From: a virus
Virus record (IMG/VR): IMGVR_UViG_3300032224_000032
Coordinates: 1 to 38,262 of that record
Length of the DNA: 38,262 bases
Reading direction: 5' to 3' (one strand)
Shown here: piece after piece, positions 14,429-22,589 of the stretch
How positions within the stretch are numbered: the stretch's first letter is position 1
Layout of the letters: every line of letters starts with the position of its first letter
Notes under the pieces: model-generated
Database searches by the model: none
Told to the model about the DNA's origin: nothing
The model's input: the letters and a program-made list of their open reading frames with translations, nothing else
Made by a program: the position numbers and the translations under genes

Positions 14429-14685
14429 TGGCTAAATTTAGCGCAAAGAAAATGGGCAAAGAAGTTGGTGCGGCTGCTGTATATGCTGAACCACACACGA
14501 TGAGTGGCGGTCCTGTAAGCGAAAAATCAGCAGTAGTTAAGGCTGGTAATGGCGTAGATGACATTAAGATGTCTGTAGGTGGTGTATTTAAAAGCCAGAA
14601 TGATGAAGTAAAAACTTCGGGTATTAAGATCCGTGGTACTGGTGCAGCCACTAAAGGCGTTATGGCTAGAGGACCAATGGGCTAA
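14428..14685 (+). CDS. Small basic protein, unknown function
   Basis: 85 residues, rich in Lys, Gly, Val and Met; no membrane segment or cysteine. It ends GIKIRGTGAATKGVMARGPMG; RGTGAATKG-type endings recur among small phage head-tail proteins. One-base overlaps with both neighbours show translational coupling to the adaptor gene that follows. Confidence 0.6.
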   Translation: MAKFSAKKMGKEVGAAAVYAEPHTMSGGPVSEKSAVVKAGNGVDDIKMSVGGVFKSQNDEVKTSGIKIRGTGAATKGVMARGPMG

Positions 14686-15374
14686 TGAATTACCAAGAAC
14701 TGTTCGATCAGATTCAAGCCTATACGGAAAATCAATTTCCGGCGACCTATCTCGCCAATGGAAGTACGGTCAGCTATACAACGCAGATTAATACTTTCAT
14801 TCAACAAGCAGAACAGCGTATCTATAACACGATACAAATACCTTCTTTGCGTAAAAACGTTACAGGCAATTGCTCTTCAACTACAGTTTATTTAGGATGT
14901 CCTAACGACTACTTATCAACCTATTCGATGGCGGTTATTGATGGGGATGGCGCTTATGAGTACCTTTTAAACAAGGACGTTAACTTCATTCGTGCAGCCT
15001 ACCCAGACCCAACAGCTACGGGTTTACCTCGGTACTATGCCTTATTTGGTTCTAGATTGAATGATCCAAACGAACTGAGCTTTATGCTAGGCCCAAAACC
15101 CGATGCAAACTACGGTATTGAGCTTCATTACAACGCTTATCCAGAATCTATTGTGGATGCTGGCACATCTTGGCTTGGTGATAATTACTCGCCCGCGCTG
15201 CTTTGGGGATGTATAGTAGAAGCGTATACGTATATGAAAGGCGAACCAGATTTACTAGTAGCCTACAAAGCCAAGTACGATGAAGCAATGCAACAATTGA
15301 ACCGCTTGGGTACAGGACTTGAAAGAAATGACGCATATCGCGTTGGGCAGGCATCAATCAAGGTAAACCCATGA
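14685..15374 (+). CDS. Head-tail adaptor protein (SU10-adaptor-like)
   Basis: 229 residues. Pattern from the start: YQELFDQIQAYTEN, then FIQQAEQRIYN, LRKNVTG, YLGCPNDYLSTYSMAVID, YEYLLNKDVNFIRAAYP, FMLGPKPDANYGIELHY, YPESIV, then SPALLWGCIVEAYTYMKGEPDL. This order is that of the short-tailed-phage adaptor family (SU10 adaptor, distantly T7 gp11). It forms the ring under the portal that receives the nozzle and fibres. The call rests on full-length resemblance recalled from that family. It is coupled to the upstream gene and followed by a 36-base gap with AGGAG before the fibre region. Confidence 0.75.
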   Translation: MNYQELFDQIQAYTENQFPATYLANGSTVSYTTQINTFIQQAEQRIYNTIQIPSLRKNVTGNCSSTTVYLGCPNDYLSTYSMAVIDGDGAYEYLLNKDVNFIRAAYPDPTATGLPRYYALFGSRLNDPNELSFMLGPKPDANYGIELHYNAYPESIVDAGTSWLGDNYSPALLWGCIVEAYTYMKGEPDLLVAYKAKYDEAMQQLNRLGTGLERNDAYRVGQASIKVNP

Positions 15375-15410
15375 AAACCGTAGTAAAATCAACTTTTTTA
15401 GGAGCATAGA

Positions 15411-15845
15411 ATGGCAATTACCCAAGCAATGTGTGATTCGTTTAAGGTGCAAATCCTTGCCGGTCAACAAAATTTAACATCTGGTGCTACACCCGTATAT
15501 AAGATTGCTTTGTATACTAGTTCAGCGACTCTATCAAACGCAACAACTGCGTACACGACTTTAAATGAGCAGACTAGCTCTAGCTCAAACTATACCGCTG
15601 GTGGTAATACACTAACGATTAGCCAAAGTCCTACCTCTACAGGTAACGTAGCGTTTATGTCGTTTGCGAATAGCTCATGGACTAATGCGAATATTACGGC
15701 TAACGGTGCGTTGATTTATAACAGCACTGCAAATACGGCTGTTGCTGTGTTGGCTTTTGGTGGCGATAAAACTGCTACTAACGGTACATTTAGCGTTATA
15801 TTCCCAACAGCGGACTCAACTTCAGCTATTATCCGGATTGCTTAA
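15411..15845 (+). CDS. Small tail/fibre-associated beta protein
   Basis: 144 residues. The sequence begins AITQAMCDSFKVQILAG, has YKIALYTSSATL and YTAGGNTL, and ends AVLAFGGDKTATNG then FPTADSTSAIIRIA. This is a recognisable single-domain beta protein found in many aquatic and enterobacterial phage fibre regions, with unknown role. A good ribosome site (TTAGGAG) precedes it. It opens the fibre gene block. Possibly a fibre-attachment or tail-tip subunit. Confidence 0.6.
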   Translation: MAITQAMCDSFKVQILAGQQNLTSGATPVYKIALYTSSATLSNATTAYTTLNEQTSSSSNYTAGGNTLTISQSPTSTGNVAFMSFANSSWTNANITANGALIYNSTANTAVAVLAFGGDKTATNGTFSVIFPTADSTSAIIRIA

Positions 15846-15858
15846 ACAGGAGCTTTAG

Positions 15859-16323
15859 ATGGCTCTGATCCTTGCAGACCGCATTAAGGAAAATACCACT
15901 ACAACTGGTACTGGCACTATTGTATTAGGTGGTGCGCAGACCGGTTATCAGTCGTTTGCGGTAGTTGGAAATGCAAATACAACGTACTACACCATAGCGG
16001 ATCAAACGGGATCTAACTGGGAAGTAGGTATTGGCACGTATTATTCGGGTAACGTTTCTTTAGCTCGTACTACGATTCTATCTTCAAGTAATGCAGGTGC
16101 TGTTGCTAACTTTACTGCTGGTACTAAAGATGTATTTGTTACTTATCCATCAGAAACTGCTGCATTAGGTGGAAGCGGGCAAGCAATTATAGTAAATCAA
16201 GCAAACGCTACGGCAAACTACACAATTGCTGCTGGTACTAATGGTTTATCTGTTGGGCCTATTTCCGTATCAAACGGCGTGTCAATTACCGTAAGTAGCG
16301 GTCAGCGCTGGTTAGTACTCTAA
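15859..16323 (+). CDS. Fibre-region structural protein (ADR.KE..TTTGTG family)
   Basis: 154 residues, beta-rich. The N-terminal module (LILADRIKENTTTTGTGTI, GYQSFAVVG, YYTIAD, WEVGIGTY, TTILSSSNAGA, FTAGTKDVFVTYP) is widespread in phage fibres, often as the N-terminal part of a longer fibre. Here it is a separate gene with a short C-terminal half that may pair with the next protein. Probable fibre base or connector between adaptor ring and fibres. Confidence 0.65.
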   Translation: MALILADRIKENTTTTGTGTIVLGGAQTGYQSFAVVGNANTTYYTIADQTGSNWEVGIGTYYSGNVSLARTTILSSSNAGAVANFTAGTKDVFVTYPSETAALGGSGQAIIVNQANATANYTIAAGTNGLSVGPISVSNGVSITVSSGQRWLVL

Positions 16324-16332
16324 GGAATAATA

Positions 16333-17415
16333 ATGGCATACGGCACAGTAAACGCAGATGTAATTGGCACTAGCGTAACAGGTTCAAACCTTGGCGCTGG
16401 TAATGCTACACGCTTTAAGAACAGAATCATCAACGGTGCAATGGTTATTGACCAGCGTAATGCTGGGGCTAGTGTTGCAACAACAACAACTGGATCTTTT
16501 GTATATACACTAGATAGATGGTATTACGTTGCAACTGCTGCATCTAAGTTTACAGTTCAACAAAATGCTGGTTCGGTAACTTTACCAACAGGATTTATTA
16601 ATTACCAAGGATGTACTTCAACTTCAGCCTACTCAGTAGCTGCTGGAGATGCGTTTGTGGTTGGTCAATTTATTGAAGGTCTTAATATTGCTGATTTAAG
16701 TTGGGGAACTGCAAACGCTAAAACTGTTACTGTTTCATTTCAAGTATATAGTTCATTAACAGGTACTTTTGGTGGTTGTGTAAAAAATTCAGCAGGTAAT
16801 CGTTCTTACCCATTTACTTATACTGTTTCATCTGCAAATACTTGGACTTCAATTAGTGTAACTGTAGCTGGAGATACTTCAGGAACATGGCTAACAACAA
16901 ATGGTATAGGAATTGGATTAACTTTTGGTCTTGGAGCTGGTACAACTTATAGTGGCACAGCAGGAGCATGGGCTTCAGCAAACTATTACACAGCAACAGG
17001 CGCAACAAGCGTAGTAGGAACATCAGGCGCAACATTCTACATAACAGGCGTACAACTAGAAGTAGGTAGCTCTGCTACTGGATTTGAATATGTTGATTAC
17101 GGAACTCAACTTTATATGTGTAATCACTATTTCTATCAAGGAGTTTTGAGTGGAAGTGGCGCTGTTGGTGTTTCAAGTCAAAATTATAACTATGTTAAAT
17201 TTCCGCAAAACATGAGAACATCGCCAACTGTTGCATGGATTTCAGGTGGCAGAGTTGGAACTGGCTCTGGAGATGCTGCAATAACAGCTTTTAATTCAAT
17301 TATTGGTGGAACTACTGGTGATGCAATTATGAATATAGCGGCAGCAGCTGGTTCAGCTACACAAGCATGCGTTATGTATAACAGCCCAATATTTTCATTA
17401 TCTGCGGAGTTATAA
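16333..17415 (+). CDS. Tail fibre / receptor-binding protein with carbohydrate-binding-like sandwich
   Basis: 360 residues. A short N-terminal anchor is followed by FKNRIINGAMVIDQRN (about 28-43), a hallmark opening of many phage fibre ectodomains. A long beta-sandwich region contains YTLDRW. FYITGVQLEVGSSATGFEYVDY near residue 240 is a motif seen in carbohydrate-binding-type fibre domains. The C-terminal 100 residues (from HYFYQG on) are the most likely receptor-binding tip. Compact, with no enzyme motif, so adhesion rather than depolymerisation is favoured. It begins ten bases after the previous gene. Confidence 0.7.
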   Translation: MAYGTVNADVIGTSVTGSNLGAGNATRFKNRIINGAMVIDQRNAGASVATTTTGSFVYTLDRWYYVATAASKFTVQQNAGSVTLPTGFINYQGCTSTSAYSVAAGDAFVVGQFIEGLNIADLSWGTANAKTVTVSFQVYSSLTGTFGGCVKNSAGNRSYPFTYTVSSANTWTSISVTVAGDTSGTWLTTNGIGIGLTFGLGAGTTYSGTAGAWASANYYTATGATSVVGTSGATFYITGVQLEVGSSATGFEYVDYGTQLYMCNHYFYQGVLSGSGAVGVSSQNYNYVKFPQNMRTSPTVAWISGGRVGTGSGDAAITAFNSIIGGTTGDAIMNIAAAAGSATQACVMYNSPIFSLSAEL

Positions 17416-17586
17416 ATGCAATATAACTATCAACAAACCACAAACATGGATGGTTCTGTAAACGAAAATTGTATTAAGCGTTTGCCTGATAACGCCATTA
17501 TTCCTAACGACCCAGATAACACAGACTGGCAAGCCTACCAAGAATGGTTAGCTGCTGGCAATACTCCTTTACCACCACAGGCTTAA
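17416..17586 (+). CDS. Small fibre-region protein (56 residues)
   Basis: The reading frame starts directly after the fibre stop (ATG 17416) and ends one base before the next ATG. The product begins MQYNYQQTTNMDGSVNENC and ends WQAYQEWLAAGNTPLPPQA. The IPNDPDNTDWQAYQEWLA..GNTPLP element is frequent near phage fibre genes, sometimes as part of fibre-assembly proteins, so a fibre chaperone or cap is possible. Exact fit between neighbours and codon use like theirs support it being real. Confidence 0.65.
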   Translation: MQYNYQQTTNMDGSVNENCIKRLPDNAIIPNDPDNTDWQAYQEWLAAGNTPLPPQA

Positions 17587-17587
17587 T

Positions 17588-18154
17588 ATGACAGTTATTA
17601 TTAATGGCACAGATAACGCTGTAGGAAACCCAGCCGTTCAAGGGGGTACTGGTGGAACGACTACGGGCGTATACTATCCATCGGCAAATGCTATAGCTTT
17701 AGTTACTAATGGTGCAAATGCATTAACAATTTCTAGCACACAAGCAGCTACTTTTGCAAATAATGTATCTATTACTGGCACATTAACATTAACAACTGCC
17801 CTCCCAGTGGATCAAGGCGGTACTGGTGGAACTACCGTTAATGCAGCCTCAACTAATTTAGGAATAATAGGTGTTGGTCAAACTTGGCAAGACGTATCAG
17901 GAAGTAGGGCTGTTGGAACTACCTATACAAATTCCACAGGCAAACCGATTATGGTAGCTGTTACATATACTTGTAGTTCAGCAAATACGGTCCAAGGATT
18001 AACAATAAGCGGTGCTAGTGTATATGCTGCCGCAATTCAAGCTCTTGCAAACTATGCATCTGGATTTTCTTTAATGGTTCCCAATGGTGCAACTTATGTA
18101 ATATTAACAAACGGCGGAACTTTAACATTAGTTACATGGTACGAGTTAAGATAA
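17588..18154 (+). CDS. Small fibre protein with QGGTGGTT repeats
   Basis: 188 residues. VQGGTGGTTTG (about 17-27) and DQGGTGGTTVN (about 74-84) are the collagen-like/fibre motif seen in phage tail fibres, separated by ALVTNGANALTISSTQAATFANNVSITGTL-type segments that recur in fibre shafts. The last 90 residues are a distinct beta domain (VGTTYTNSTGKPIMVAVTY) that may contact a receptor. The stop overlaps the next start (TAATG). Confidence 0.6.
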   Translation: MTVIINGTDNAVGNPAVQGGTGGTTTGVYYPSANAIALVTNGANALTISSTQAATFANNVSITGTLTLTTALPVDQGGTGGTTVNAASTNLGIIGVGQTWQDVSGSRAVGTTYTNSTGKPIMVAVTYTCSSANTVQGLTISGASVYAAAIQALANYASGFSLMVPNGATYVILTNGGTLTLVTWYELR

Positions 18155-18507
18155 TGGAATACTATAAAAACCCTGTTAATAATTTAGTTTATGGATACGA
18201 CCCATTAACACAGCAAGATTTAATTGACCAAGCTATTGCAGATGGTTGGATTAATGTTACTGGTAATTGGCCTTTGCCTCCATCGCCAGAAGAACTTATT
18301 GCTCAATGCAAAGCAACAGCCCAACAACTTTTAAGCGCAACCGATTGGACTTCTATTGCTGATGTGGGCGACCCCACTAAGGCAAACCCTTATCTTATCA
18401 ACCAAGCTGAGTTCATTGCCTATAGAAGTACAGTTAGAGGTTATGCAGTAAACCCAGTAGTAGATCCAATATTTCCTACAATACCAACCGAACAATGGAG
18501 TTCATAA
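18154..18507 (+). CDS. Tail fibre assembly/chaperone-like protein
   Basis: 117 residues from ATG 18154, chosen over 18136 because it forms the TAATG overlap with the preceding gene. It opens MEYYKNPVNNLVYGYD. The second half, with ATAQQLLSATDWTSIADV, NPYLINQAEFIAYRSTVR and a Pro-rich end, matches the C-terminal pattern of phage tail-fibre-assembly proteins, which help trimerise fibres. It lies right after a fibre gene, as expected. Confidence 0.7.
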   Translation: MEYYKNPVNNLVYGYDPLTQQDLIDQAIADGWINVTGNWPLPPSPEELIAQCKATAQQLLSATDWTSIADVGDPTKANPYLINQAEFIAYRSTVRGYAVNPVVDPIFPTIPTEQWSS

Positions 18508-18905
18508 TGTCTTATTACGCTCAATGTTTTCCAACCGCAAATGCAAATTCATCAACGTTTACCGTAGCTCAAGTACTATCTGCGGACGAAGCTTTTGTTG
18601 CTGATCTTCCCGGTTTATGGAAACAAACCTCTTATAACACTTATGGCAACGTGCATTACGCACCAAGCCCTCCCGCTGCACCCCGTACTCCTGATGGTGG
18701 CGTTCCTTTACGAGCTAACTACGCAGGTATTGGATATACATACAATGCATATGATGATGTTTTCTATGCCCCACAACCTTATCCATCATGGATTCTAAAT
18801 ACATCCACTTGGCTTTGGGAAGCTCCAGTACCGTATCCTGATAACGGTAAATCTTATACTTGGGACGAAGCTACATTGTCTTGGGTAGAAATACCTATGC
18901 TTTAA
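18507..18905 (+). CDS. Fibre-region protein with aromatic W/Y-rich C-terminus
   Basis: 132 residues from ATG 18507 (GGAG at 18497-18500, TAATG overlap with the previous stop). The C-terminal half, PLRANYAGIGYTYNAYDDVFY then PYPSWILNTSTWLWEAP, is an aromatic-rich module known from marine and freshwater phage structural genes; function not established. Its neighbours are fibre chaperone and adhesin genes, so a role in fibre assembly or host contact is likely. Confidence 0.55.
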   Translation: MSYYAQCFPTANANSSTFTVAQVLSADEAFVADLPGLWKQTSYNTYGNVHYAPSPPAAPRTPDGGVPLRANYAGIGYTYNAYDDVFYAPQPYPSWILNTSTWLWEAPVPYPDNGKSYTWDEATLSWVEIPML

Positions 18906-18911
18906 GCGTAA

Positions 18912-20117
18912 ATGTCGTCCATAAATGCCCAAGCTGGAAATTCTGCAGCCGTTTCCGCCTTAATAAAAAGTTCGGATGGAACAACTACGTTTGTATTACA
19001 AACAAACGGTTCAAATGCAGTAGTTATAGATTCAACCCAAAACGCTAACATGGCTTCTACTGGGCAGTTTAAAGTTTCTGTTGGAACTGCTGCTCAAAGA
19101 CCTACGCCAACCAACGGAATGATCCGTTACAACACTTCTAACTTAGCTTTTGAAGCTTATATTAATTCTGCTTGGGTATCTTACATTCCAGTAATTATTG
19201 ATGCTTTAATCGTAGGCGGAGGCGGTGGTGCTGCTGGTGGTATTGGCGGTGGCGGTGGCGCTGGTGGTGTTGTATCTTTACCAAAAATTAGTTTAACGCC
19301 TAATACAACATATTCTTTTGCTGTAGGCGCTGGAGGCGCTGGAGGAACTGGTTATGGCGGAGTTTATGGATCTAATGGGACAAGCACAACAGCATTTGGT
19401 GCTACTGCTGCTGGTGGTGGTGGGGGAGTTGGTTATCCTGATACAAGTGGTTACGCTGGAGGTAGTGGCGGCGGTGCTGGAGCAGCTTCTGCTGGTGGTG
19501 GTACTGGCGGACTATCTAGTGGAAATTCTTTAGGAAGCAATACAGGAATTATTTACGGCAATGTTGGATCAAGCCAATATGCGGCTAGAACTGTTGGGGA
19601 TACTCCAACACGTGCTGGTGGTGGAGGTGGTGCAGGATCTCAAGCAAATAATGTAGATACAAATTCTATTAATTCTAGTACTTCTGTTTATGGATTTGGT
19701 TCTGGTGGGTCGGGAATATTGTCAGCTATAACTGGATCTGCATTATATTTTGGTGGTGGAGGCGGTGGAGGATCTTATGTTGGTGGTGGCTATGCTGGAA
19801 ATGGCGGTATTGGCGGTGGCGGTGGTGGATCTGGAAATGATAATGGAGGTTTGGGCGGAGGAAGTTCTTTAAACTCTGGCGCTAACGGTGCCGGTGGTTC
19901 AAACATTACTGGTGGATCTGGCGGTACAAACTCTGGCGGTGGTGGAGGCGGAGGATCTTGGTCTGCTAGTAGCGGTGGCGCTGGTGGATCTGGCGTAGTT
20001 ATTTTATCTATTCCTACTGCCCTATATACTGGCACAACAACAGGTACTCCTACAGTTACTACGAGTGGCGCAAATACTATTCTTAAATATTTAGCATCTG
20101 GATCTTACACAGCATGA
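18912..20117 (+). CDS. Glycine-rich adhesin-like tail protein, paralogue 1
   Basis: 401 residues. N-terminal domain (1-95) with VLQTNGSNAVVIDSTQ and the collar motif QRPTPTNGMIRYNTS followed by a conserved Trp. Residues about 100-365 are a glycine-rich domain with GGGGG blocks alternating with short variable loops (recurring LSAITGSALYFGGGGGG-type element). The ending, SGVVILSIPTALYTGTTTG then TILKYLASGSYTA, is shared by all four paralogues. The composition resembles Gly-rich adhesins such as S16 gp38, where polyglycine helices display receptor-binding loops. No clear ribosome site; the stop overlaps the next start. Confidence 0.7.
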   Translation: MSSINAQAGNSAAVSALIKSSDGTTTFVLQTNGSNAVVIDSTQNANMASTGQFKVSVGTAAQRPTPTNGMIRYNTSNLAFEAYINSAWVSYIPVIIDALIVGGGGGAAGGIGGGGGAGGVVSLPKISLTPNTTYSFAVGAGGAGGTGYGGVYGSNGTSTTAFGATAAGGGGGVGYPDTSGYAGGSGGGAGAASAGGGTGGLSSGNSLGSNTGIIYGNVGSSQYAARTVGDTPTRAGGGGGAGSQANNVDTNSINSSTSVYGFGSGGSGILSAITGSALYFGGGGGGGSYVGGGYAGNGGIGGGGGGSGNDNGGLGGGSSLNSGANGAGGSNITGGSGGTNSGGGGGGGSWSASSGGAGGSGVVILSIPTALYTGTTTGTPTVTTSGANTILKYLASGSYTA

Positions 20118-21250
20118 GTACAACCATTAATACCTCTTCTGCTGGGTTAATCGAATCAACCGATAATTCGGGGATACTACAGCTTCAAACTGCAAATACT
20201 GCGGCATTAACTATTACCACTACGCAAGATGTATTGTGTAATTCAACTGGCGCTGTTTTATTAACATCAGGCACAACTGCTCAAAGACCAGCATCTCCAG
20301 TTAATGGGATGATGCGTTATAACACTACTCTTGGTCAAATAGAGGGATATGCAAATTCTGCTTGGAATTTAATAACTTCTATTTCATTGCCAGCCTATAC
20401 TGCTAGTTATTTGGTTGTTGGCGGTGGCGGAGGTGGTGGATCATTTGGTGGTGGGGGCGGTGCAGGTGGACTTTTAACTGGCAATACAAGTATCTATCAA
20501 GGAACTGTATATCCAGTTACTGTTGGGGCTGGTGGAACTGGATATGGATCATCAGATACAGGAATTAACGGAAACAACGGAGGACCATCCTCTGTTTTTC
20601 AATTTACCGCTTATGGTGGCGGTGGTGGTGGCACTAGATTTGGTTCAACTGCTTCTCCCGCTTATCGTGGAAATGCTGGTAATGATGGTGGTTCAGGCGG
20701 AGGTGGATCTAACTCAGATAGCGGATCTGGCGGCGCTGGCGGTTCTGCAAAATCAAGTCAAGGATATGCTGGCGGAGCTGGCGGAACTGGAACTGCTGGA
20801 ACACCAAACTATTCTCATGGCGGTGGCGGCGGTGCTGGTGGTGCTGGATGTGCTGGAAAAGCCAACGGTACAGTTGGAGCCTATGGTGGTGCTGGAGTTG
20901 CATCTAGCATTACTGGTTCATCAGTAACCTATGCTGGAGGCGGTGGTGGTGGAGTTTATAGCAACGGAACCGTAGGACCCGGCGGTAGTGGTGGAGGCGG
21001 TGCTGGTGGTGGTAATTATAGTGGCGCACCAAGTGCTACAGCGGGAACAGCAAATACAGGCGGTGGTGGAGGTGGTGCTGGGTATAGTGGTGCTGGTAGT
21101 GGGGCTGGTGGATCTGGCGGATCTGGCGTAGTAATTATTTCTGTACCCACCACAAACTATACTGGTACAACTACTGGAAGCCCTACAGTTGCTACAAGCG
21201 GTAATAATACTGTACTAACCTTTACAGCATCTGGATCTTATACGGCATGA
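20114..21250 (+). CDS. Glycine-rich adhesin-like tail protein, paralogue 2
   Basis: 378 residues. Same plan as paralogue 1: N-terminal ILQLQTANTAALTITTTQ, collar motif TAQRPASPVNGMMRYNTT, hinge TASYLVVGGGGGGG, Gly-rich domain (about 100-345) with SSITGSSVTYAGGGGGG, and the common ending. Variable loops between Gly blocks differ from the other copies, as expected for receptor-contact loops. It overlaps both neighbours at ATGA, with the same GCATGA junction on each side, suggesting tandem duplication. Confidence 0.7.
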   Translation: MSTTINTSSAGLIESTDNSGILQLQTANTAALTITTTQDVLCNSTGAVLLTSGTTAQRPASPVNGMMRYNTTLGQIEGYANSAWNLITSISLPAYTASYLVVGGGGGGGSFGGGGGAGGLLTGNTSIYQGTVYPVTVGAGGTGYGSSDTGINGNNGGPSSVFQFTAYGGGGGGTRFGSTASPAYRGNAGNDGGSGGGGSNSDSGSGGAGGSAKSSQGYAGGAGGTGTAGTPNYSHGGGGGAGGAGCAGKANGTVGAYGGAGVASSITGSSVTYAGGGGGGVYSNGTVGPGGSGGGGAGGGNYSGAPSATAGTANTGGGGGGAGYSGAGSGAGGSGGSGVVIISVPTTNYTGTTTGSPTVATSGNNTVLTFTASGSYTA

Positions 21251-22587
21251 GTACAATCATAAACGCTAACGCAAGCGGCATAGTTCAAACCGTAGATGCT
21301 TCTAGCTCTTTGCAATTGCAAACGGCTAATACTGCTGCACTTACAATTAGTAATGCGCAAAATATTACATTTAACTCAACTGGTGCTATTACAGTTCCAG
21401 CGGGAACAACGGCTCAAAGACCAACCGGTTTAACGGGCGCAGTAAGATATAACAGTACTACAGCGCAATTTGAGTTTTATAACAGTAATAATTGGTATTC
21501 CCCTACTACAGTTGCTTTACCTGTTAATACTGTTGCTCCTGTTATCTCTGGCAGCGCTATTGTTGGTCAAACTCTATCATCTACAACTGGTACATGGTCA
21601 GATTTACCTACTAGTTATGGATACCAATGGAGAGCCAATACTACAAACATTACTAATGCTACATCCAGTACATTTGTTCTAACATCTACCCAAGCTAACG
21701 CAAACATGACTTGCAACGTAACCGCTACAAATGCAATGGGTACTGCTAATGCCGTAACATCTAATTCACTTGGTCCAGTTGTTAACGAATACACAGCATC
21801 CTACTTAATTGTTGCTGGTGGCGGTGCTGGCGGAACTCCAGCAGGTGGATATAACAGTGGCGGTGGCGGTGCTGGTGCAGGCGGTTTATTATCTGGTACT
21901 TCAACATTTACTCCGGGATCAGTTTATACAGCAACTGTTGGCGGTGGCGGTACAAACGGCGGTTCTAATAATCCCGGTAATAATGGTAGCAATTCCTCTC
22001 TAACGGGCGTAACTACCGCAGTAGGTGGTGGTGGTGGAGCTAACACAGGCAATGGTTCTTCTGGTGGTTCAGGTGGTGGAAGTTATGGTGGTTTTAATGC
22101 CGCAGGAACATCAGGACAAGGAAACAGTGGCGGTGGTGGTTCTGGTGGAGTATCTCCTTATTCTATGGGCGCTGGAGGCGGTGCTGGTGGTGCGGGTGGT
22201 TCAGCATCGGGTAGTAATTCTGGCAATGGTGGCGGCGGTGCTGCATCTTCAATTACAGGTAGCTCGGTAACATATGCTGGTGGTGGTGGCGGTTCTGGTT
22301 ATAACCCTTTAGGGGGAGTTGCTGGAGGTGGCGGTAGTGGTGGCGGCGGAGGTGGTGGACAAACTTCTAATCCTGCAAGCGGTTCAGCCAACACAGGCGG
22401 TGGTGGTGGTGGTGGATCTTCTGGCGATGGCAATATATACTATGGTGCTTCAGGCGGTTCTGGAGTTGTAATTCTTTCTGTACCAACATCCCGTTATTCT
22501 GGTACAACAACTGGATCTCCATCAGTTACTACAAGCGGATCAAATACGATCATTCAATTTAATGCTAGCGGAACTTACACAGCCTAA
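21247..22587 (+). CDS. Glycine-rich adhesin-like tail protein with Ig-like insert, paralogue 3
   Basis: 446 residues. N-terminal SLQLQTANTAALTISNAQ and collar motif TAQRPTGLTGAVRYNST match paralogue 2. An extra domain at about 93-180 has the pattern of a bacterial/phage Ig-like module (PVISGSAIVGQTLSSTTGTW, SYGYQWR, MTCNVTATNAMGTANA). Then hinge TASYLIVAGGG, Gly-rich domain (about 190-410) and the common C-terminal ending. Ig-like modules in virions often bind surface glycans weakly. It is the longest of the three uninterrupted tandem copies. Confidence 0.7.
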   Translation: MSTIINANASGIVQTVDASSSLQLQTANTAALTISNAQNITFNSTGAITVPAGTTAQRPTGLTGAVRYNSTTAQFEFYNSNNWYSPTTVALPVNTVAPVISGSAIVGQTLSSTTGTWSDLPTSYGYQWRANTTNITNATSSTFVLTSTQANANMTCNVTATNAMGTANAVTSNSLGPVVNEYTASYLIVAGGGAGGTPAGGYNSGGGGAGAGGLLSGTSTFTPGSVYTATVGGGGTNGGSNNPGNNGSNSSLTGVTTAVGGGGGANTGNGSSGGSGGGSYGGFNAAGTSGQGNSGGGGSGGVSPYSMGAGGGAGGAGGSASGSNSGNGGGGAASSITGSSVTYAGGGGGSGYNPLGGVAGGGGSGGGGGGGQTSNPASGSANTGGGGGGGSSGDGNIYYGASGGSGVVILSVPTSRYSGTTTGSPSVTTSGSNTIIQFNASGTYTA

Positions 22588-22589
22588 TT

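Noticed and set aside
15384-15389. TAAAAT as a promoter before the fibre block
   Set aside because: No -35 at proper spacing and no TG extension; too weak to list as a site.
19200-20020. G-quadruplex structures in the glycine-codon stretches
   Set aside because: GG runs follow from glycine codons; without computation there is no sign of selection beyond the protein sequence.
22025-22270. Val/Leu-rich frames across the glycine-rich genes (also 20523-20927, 24562-24807)
   Set aside because: GGT/GGC-rich coding read in another frame gives GTG/GTT, hence long Val/Leu frames; no start signals.
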